Assembly (NCBI GenBank): GCA_025559845.1
Contig: CP048470.1
Location: forward strand, 678,501 to 742,500
Direction: 5' to 3'
Length of the DNA stretch: 64,000 bases
Source of the DNA: Agrobacterium tumefaciens
GTDB lineage: Bacteria > Pseudomonadota > Alphaproteobacteria > Rhizobiales > Rhizobiaceae
Shown: piece by piece, positions 57,692-64,000 of the stretch
How the letters are laid out: each line of letters begins with the position of its first letter
Numbering within the stretch: the first letter of the stretch is position 1
Notes under the pieces: model-generated
What the model was told of the DNA's origin: nothing
Seen by the model: the letters and a program-made list of their open reading frames with translations, nothing else
The model's database searches: none
Made by a program: the position numbers and the translations under genes

Positions 57692-57916
57692 TTAAAACTC
57701 ACGCTCAATCACAGTGGCAGGCAGTAAACTGACGACGTCGATCTTGGCTTGGAAGTTTTGCGGGAAGTCCGCGATGCACTTTTAAACTTTAAAAAATACA
57801 AGAACTTAGAATTGCTTTCATTAGCAATCCTGAATATCAAATACCACTTAATCGCGCAGAACGATAGCTAAAATTTACGGCCGCAACCACAAGAAGTAGT
57901 GAATTATTTCGTGGAC
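57692..57916. promoter_or_regulatory. AT-rich region upstream of the RND operon
   Basis: No gene is visible. It is distinctly AT-rich (57780-57880), as for a promoter or stress-regulator region. An inverted repeat ATTGCT/AGCAAT (57811-57816, 57823-57828) with a 6-base loop could be a repressor half-site pair. Confidence 0.4.
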
Positions 57917-58432
57917 CTACCTAGAATGGCTTTGATCATCGGTTGGTTCGATGTGTTCTGAGGCGCCGTGGGTGGATGCGGTTGCGATAATTTTCATCGC
58001 CGCGGCGAGCAAAAGAATAGAAACGGGCAGAACAAGCGCGTTCCAATCCGGCATATCCTCCATCTCCGCGACAAGCGTTACGAAATGTACGACCAGATAA
58101 AGAATGATCATCTGGAAAAAGAGGTTTTTGAGCTCTGCGACGTCTTCGATCACCATCCAGCGTGGAAGTTGCGCTTTCCAGGGTGCGCTTGGGCTCACAA
58201 CAAAGCCAACCGTGATCGCGCACCCGAAAATGACGAGAACGATAGCGAACAACAACTTGTCCACGCCCTGTAACACCGCTGCAATGATTGCCTGGTCCGG
58301 ATTGGCGCGCACTTGAACGAAGGCGTTGCCAATGGCCAGCAGACCTTCCCAGAACATGAGAAAGGACGCTGCAATCACGCCGATCGACGCAAGACCCATG
58401 ACGTAGCGAAGGCTAAGCAAAAAAGACAACAT
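57917..58432 (-). CDS. YqhA family (UPF0114) inner-membrane protein
   Basis: A 171-residue protein with four membrane helices. ATG 58432 follows GGGGAG; upstream in-frame starts to 58552 are less likely. Family features include LRYVMGLASIGVIAASFLMF near the start, VQGVDKLLFAIVLVIFG-like LQGVDKLLFAIVLVIFGCAI and FFQMIILYLVVHFVTLVAEM. It is proposed as a membrane protein of uncertain function. Its promoter region is shared divergently with the MgtC gene. Confidence 0.82.
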   Translation of the reverse strand: MLSFLLSLRYVMGLASIGVIAASFLMFWEGLLAIGNAFVQVRANPDQAIIAAVLQGVDKLLFAIVLVIFGCAITVGFVVSPSAPWKAQLPRWMVIEDVAELKNLFFQMIILYLVVHFVTLVAEMEDMPDWNALVLPVSILLLAAAMKIIATASTHGASEHIEPTDDQSHSR

Positions 58433-58669
58433 TGCATCGTCTCCCCTAGGAGCGCGAGAGAAACCATTCGAACCCAGGTCACCCCACCTCCAACGAGGCC
58501 ACTGTGCCTCAACTCTCAGTGGAAGTGCAAGAACACTTGTCATCGCCGCCATATTTCGAAAAACTGGGAACCAATCTATTTCCCTGGTTCAATCGGAGTT
58601 CCAATTTTGTGCTAAAAGGCTTTTCGACAATCTAGAGTTTCGATTTGTAGTGCGTGCAAAAACCGACTG
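58433..58669. promoter_or_regulatory. Divergent region between yqhA and mgtC genes
   Basis: A 237-bp gap with no gene. The side near 58545-58640 is moderately AT-rich (ATTTCGAAAAACTGG, CGATTTGTAG). Both promoters should lie here. No clear operator is visible. Confidence 0.35.
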
Positions 58670-59380
58670 GTGGCGCTCTTGATAAACGACTTTTTCCCAT
58701 GGCTTTATGACACGCTATCGATATCGGTTCGCCTGGTAACCGCAGTCGTGTTTGGAACAATCATCGGCCTTGAGCGACAATGGCGACAGGGCACGACCGG
58801 GTTGACGACACACGCACTCGTGGCCTTTGGCGCTGCAGCATACTGCGCACTACCCGCCATCCTCGAAGTCAACGAGGACATTCGCATGGGCGGGCAAGTT
58901 GTAACGGGAATAGGCTTCCTTGGCGCTGGCCTGATCATGCGGGACGGTCTCAACATTCGTGGGCTGAGTACATCGGCGACCGTCTGGGCGACGGGCGCAA
59001 TCGGCGTTCTGGCAGGCTACGGAGAGATCTTCGAGGCCGCAGAAGCAACGCTTCTGATCTTGTTGATAAACGTAACCTCTCCCAAACTGGTGAAGCTTGT
59101 CGAGCGCTTCGTACCCCCTCGCCCGCTCGAGGCACAACGGCATACGATAGAAGTTCGCACAACCACAGAAAATGAAGCCGAGGTCCGGGTGAGCTTGATG
59201 ACACAAACCAGCGATCATCAACTGACGGTCAAGTCATTGGCACGGCGGGTCAATTCATTAGATCAGACCATTACCATTGATGTCGTCATATCAGGAGAAG
59301 TGATCGACAACGAAGTCATGAGCGTTCTCGTTCAATCGCTTAGCCTATCGCCAAACATTCTGTACTGCGCCTACAGATAA
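58670..59380 (+). CDS. MgtC/SapB family membrane protein
   Basis: A 236-residue protein with the MgtC N-terminal membrane region: VVFGTIIGLERQWRQGTTGL, LVAFGAAAYCALPA, GIGFLGAGLIMRDG and NIRGLSTSATVWATGAIGVL. The C-terminal ~90 residues form a cytoplasmic ACT-like domain. MgtC proteins serve adaptation to low Mg2+, acid pH or intracellular life. The GTG at 58670 has no strong Shine-Dalgarno; a TTG at 58679 or an unseen start is possible. Followed by DUF2971 after 48 bp. Confidence 0.85.
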   Translation: MALLINDFFPWLYDTLSISVRLVTAVVFGTIIGLERQWRQGTTGLTTHALVAFGAAAYCALPAILEVNEDIRMGGQVVTGIGFLGAGLIMRDGLNIRGLSTSATVWATGAIGVLAGYGEIFEAAEATLLILLINVTSPKLVKLVERFVPPRPLEAQRHTIEVRTTTENEAEVRVSLMTQTSDHQLTVKSLARRVNSLDQTITIDVVISGEVIDNEVMSVLVQSLSLSPNILYCAYR

Positions 59381-59428
59381 TTTGGCGGCGGTACGTCGTC
59401 TTGCACATCCCGTAGCCGGAGCAATGAC

Positions 59429-60313
59429 ATGCCCAACACAATCGAAGACCATTTCGCATTGCTGCCGAATTCAAACGGATCACATTCCGTGATCCCAAGA
59501 CCTCGACTCTTTCACTACACAACGCTCGCCGGATATCTCGGTATCGTGTCACAGAAAGCAATCTGGGCAACCAACATTCATTATCTCAACGACTCGGAAG
59601 AATTTTCGTACGGTCTACGTTATTTGACGGAAGAACTTACAGCCGCGTCCACCCACGCCGATCAGGCCGGAAAATGGGTCCTTCTTCGCGCTATCGAGCT
59701 TGTGGATCTCTATCGGCAAGGTTTTGTTTATACAGCTTCTTTTGCAGAGGACGATGACCTGCTCAGCCAATGGCGGGGTTATAGTGGCGGCGGCGGAATA
59801 TGCCTCGGATTTGTGGCCAGCGACCTGCAGAAGATCGCTGCAAAGGCAGAGTTTCGACTGATCCGGTGTATTTACGAACAATCGCAGAAAGCCCTACTGG
59901 CGCAAGAGTTCGTTGCCAATTGGCTAGACGCTATCCGCGCGAAAACCACACTTTCGGAAGATGACGTCGAGCAATTGGCGCATGAACTGGTCACGCGCTA
60001 CCAACAACTTGCCTGCGCCTTCAAGGACCCGTCATTTCGCGAAGAGAACGAATGGCGCCTTGTCTCAAAGTTCGTCCCACTTGATCACCCGTCCGTGAAA
60101 GTCCGCAGTACGGCGACAATGCTCGTTCCCTATTTTGAAGTCTCACTTGACCTCGGTCTCGACAATGAAGGCCGCAGCAACATTGGGATCGACAGCATTG
60201 TTGTCGGGCCAAGTTTACAAAGAGAGCGTATCCTCCAGGCTGCTACCATTGCCGTCAGGGAGTTCAGCGAGATCAGCTTAAGCCTGTCGGAGATACCGTA
60301 CAGGTCGCTGTGA
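59429..60313 (+). CDS. DUF2971 protein
   Basis: A 294-residue cytoplasmic protein. ATG 59429 follows GGAGCAATGAC. It has the DUF2971 pattern: LFHYTT at 27-32, WATNIHYLNDSEEFSYG near 46-62, ASFAEDDDLLSQWRGYSGGG around 103-122. Its biochemical role is unknown. It may be co-transcribed with mgtC (48-bp gap). Confidence 0.8.
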   Translation: MPNTIEDHFALLPNSNGSHSVIPRPRLFHYTTLAGYLGIVSQKAIWATNIHYLNDSEEFSYGLRYLTEELTAASTHADQAGKWVLLRAIELVDLYRQGFVYTASFAEDDDLLSQWRGYSGGGGICLGFVASDLQKIAAKAEFRLIRCIYEQSQKALLAQEFVANWLDAIRAKTTLSEDDVEQLAHELVTRYQQLACAFKDPSFREENEWRLVSKFVPLDHPSVKVRSTATMLVPYFEVSLDLGLDNEGRSNIGIDSIVVGPSLQRERILQAATIAVREFSEISLSLSEIPYRSL

Positions 60314-60409
60314 TCGCCAGCTGATCCCGTGTTATTCAAGGCCGCTTGCGGGTGCTTTGGGGATGATGTGTTTGTGGTTATTCTGGGAGGGTATTTTGTG
60401 TGTTGGGAT

Positions 60410-60488
<79 letters not shown>

Positions 60489-60557
60489 GCACCATGACTT
60501 TGCCTTTGGCGAAGTCTCATTCAGCAGTGGTGACTGCTGAGAAGTTGATATTATAAC

Positions 60558-60580
60558 AAAAAAGGCCGCGATGTGCGGCC
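60558..60580 (-). terminator. Rho-independent terminator between 5S rRNA and tRNA-fMet
   Basis: A six-base GGCCGC/GCGGCC hairpin (60564-60569, 60575-60580) runs on the minus strand into TTTTTT (60563-60558). It lies between 5S and tRNA-fMet, so part of the transcript should end before the tRNA, or read-through supplies it. Confidence 0.7.
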
Positions 60581-60636
60581 TCTGTTATGGGCTTGAGGCC
60601 CTTATGTGATGAGAAGATTTGAATGTTGCGTTTTGC

Positions 60637-60756
60637 AGACCTGGCAGCGACCTACTCTCCCGCGTCTTAAGACGAAGTACCATTGGCGCTGGGGCGTTTC
60701 ACGGCCGTGTTCGGAAAGGGAACGGGTGCAGCCGCCCCGCGATAACCACCAGGTCG
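60637..60756 (-). rRNA. rrf: 5S ribosomal RNA
   Basis: On the minus strand it starts near GACCTGGTGGTTATCGCGGGG, continues CCGTTCCCTTTCCGAACACG and GAGAGTAGGTCGCTGCCAGG, and ends about TCTGC; terminal stem CCTGG/CCAGG pairs the ends. About 120 bases; ends approximate to a few bases. Confidence 0.92.
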
Positions 60757-60854
60757 GCAAAACGCAACAAGCGTTGTTTTTCGAGAAGCTGGGAAGCGAT
60801 TGCTTCGTTTGATTTGAACACGTCAATTCATCGTTGATGAACATGAACAATGAG
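60757..60854 (-). other. 23S-5S spacer
   Basis: About 98 bases between 5S and 23S. It holds the 3' arm of the pre-23S processing stem at its 23S side (60847-60859), and no tRNA. Confidence 0.7.
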
Positions 60855-63653
<2,799 letters not shown>

Positions 63654-64000
63654 GTTCTCATTGTCTATGCTCACCACATAGTCGCCATAAGCGACAGACC
63701 CGGTTACCTTTTACAACCAGGTCATTCATTGATGACATCGACGTGTTCGGTACGGTCTTCATTGAGGGCACGCCGGTGCACCTCGAAGCCATACCATTAA
63801 GACCAGCTTCTCGAGATATCATCCGGTGATGCGCGGTCAGGCAACATCAATCCAGCATCTTCATCAGAGGAACATCAGTTCCAACAACAAAAATGCCCAG
63901 GACAAGCTTTCCTTCCTACCTCCAATCCCTCCACCAATTCCGGCCGACTAAGCCATCACATGGTTTCTCTGGGACTGGGCTCGGACGTTTCAAACCTTTC
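63654..64000 (-). other. 16S-23S internal transcribed spacer, part
   Basis: About 347 bases upstream of 23S, running off the window. It contains the 5' arm of the processing stem (63653-63665) and no tRNA within the visible part; tRNA-Ile/tRNA-Ala and 16S would be beyond 64000. Nothing else coding is seen. Confidence 0.7.

Overview
The window looks like part of a Rhizobiaceae genome (Agrobacterium/Rhizobium type). The grounds are a 23S-5S-tRNA-fMet rRNA operon end, a short intervening hairpin near the 5' end of 23S, and a dense set of high-affinity ABC importers with linked catabolic enzymes and local LysR/LacI/DeoR regulators. This is a reading of gene content only; no database search was run.

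Layout. 1-1.9 kb: end of an asparagine permease and an asparaginase (overlapping GTGA). 2.0-9.1 kb: a FecI-type sigma factor, a FecR regulator, a TonB-dependent receptor with an N-terminal signalling (STN) domain, a FhuD-like binding protein and a two-domain FhuB-like permease; no FhuC-type ATPase is present. 9.1-13.2 kb (minus): an AttEFGH-type ABC export/lipid module with a fused AttF-AttG permease. 13.4-15.4 kb (minus): a chemoreceptor. 15.7-20.7 kb (minus): a Dpp/Opp-type ABC importer, divergent from a plus-strand array at 21.0-29.3 kb (short-chain dehydrogenase, FAD oxidase, HyuA, HyuB, RidA-like protein, then DeoR and LacI regulators). Two LacI-type palindromes lie in the divergent promoter region.

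29.3-38.96 kb (minus): LysR regulator, GH3 glycosidase, M20 amidohydrolase, a PotABCD-like importer with PotB and PotC fused, and a nucleoside hydrolase. Divergent from lysR, 39.2-41.7 kb (plus): a flavin monooxygenase, a second RidA-like protein and a DUF1028 protein. These two arms look like one scavenging unit for a glycosylated or N-acylated amine-like compound. 41.8-43.3 kb (minus): a ProP-type MFS symporter with a C-terminal coiled coil.

43.5-60.3 kb: an envelope/stress region. It holds small secreted proteins, two alpha/beta hydrolases, an AI-2E exporter, a Tat-exported amidohydrolase, arginine deiminase with two tandem ArcD-like antiporters, an AcrAB-like RND pump, YqhA, MgtC and DUF2971 proteins. 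Much of it (57.7 to 45.8 kb) is tightly packed on the minus strand and could be one long operon linked to arginine use and acid or envelope stress. 60.4-64 kb (minus): tRNA-fMet, a terminator, 5S rRNA, 23S rRNA and the 16S-23S spacer; 16S lies outside the window.
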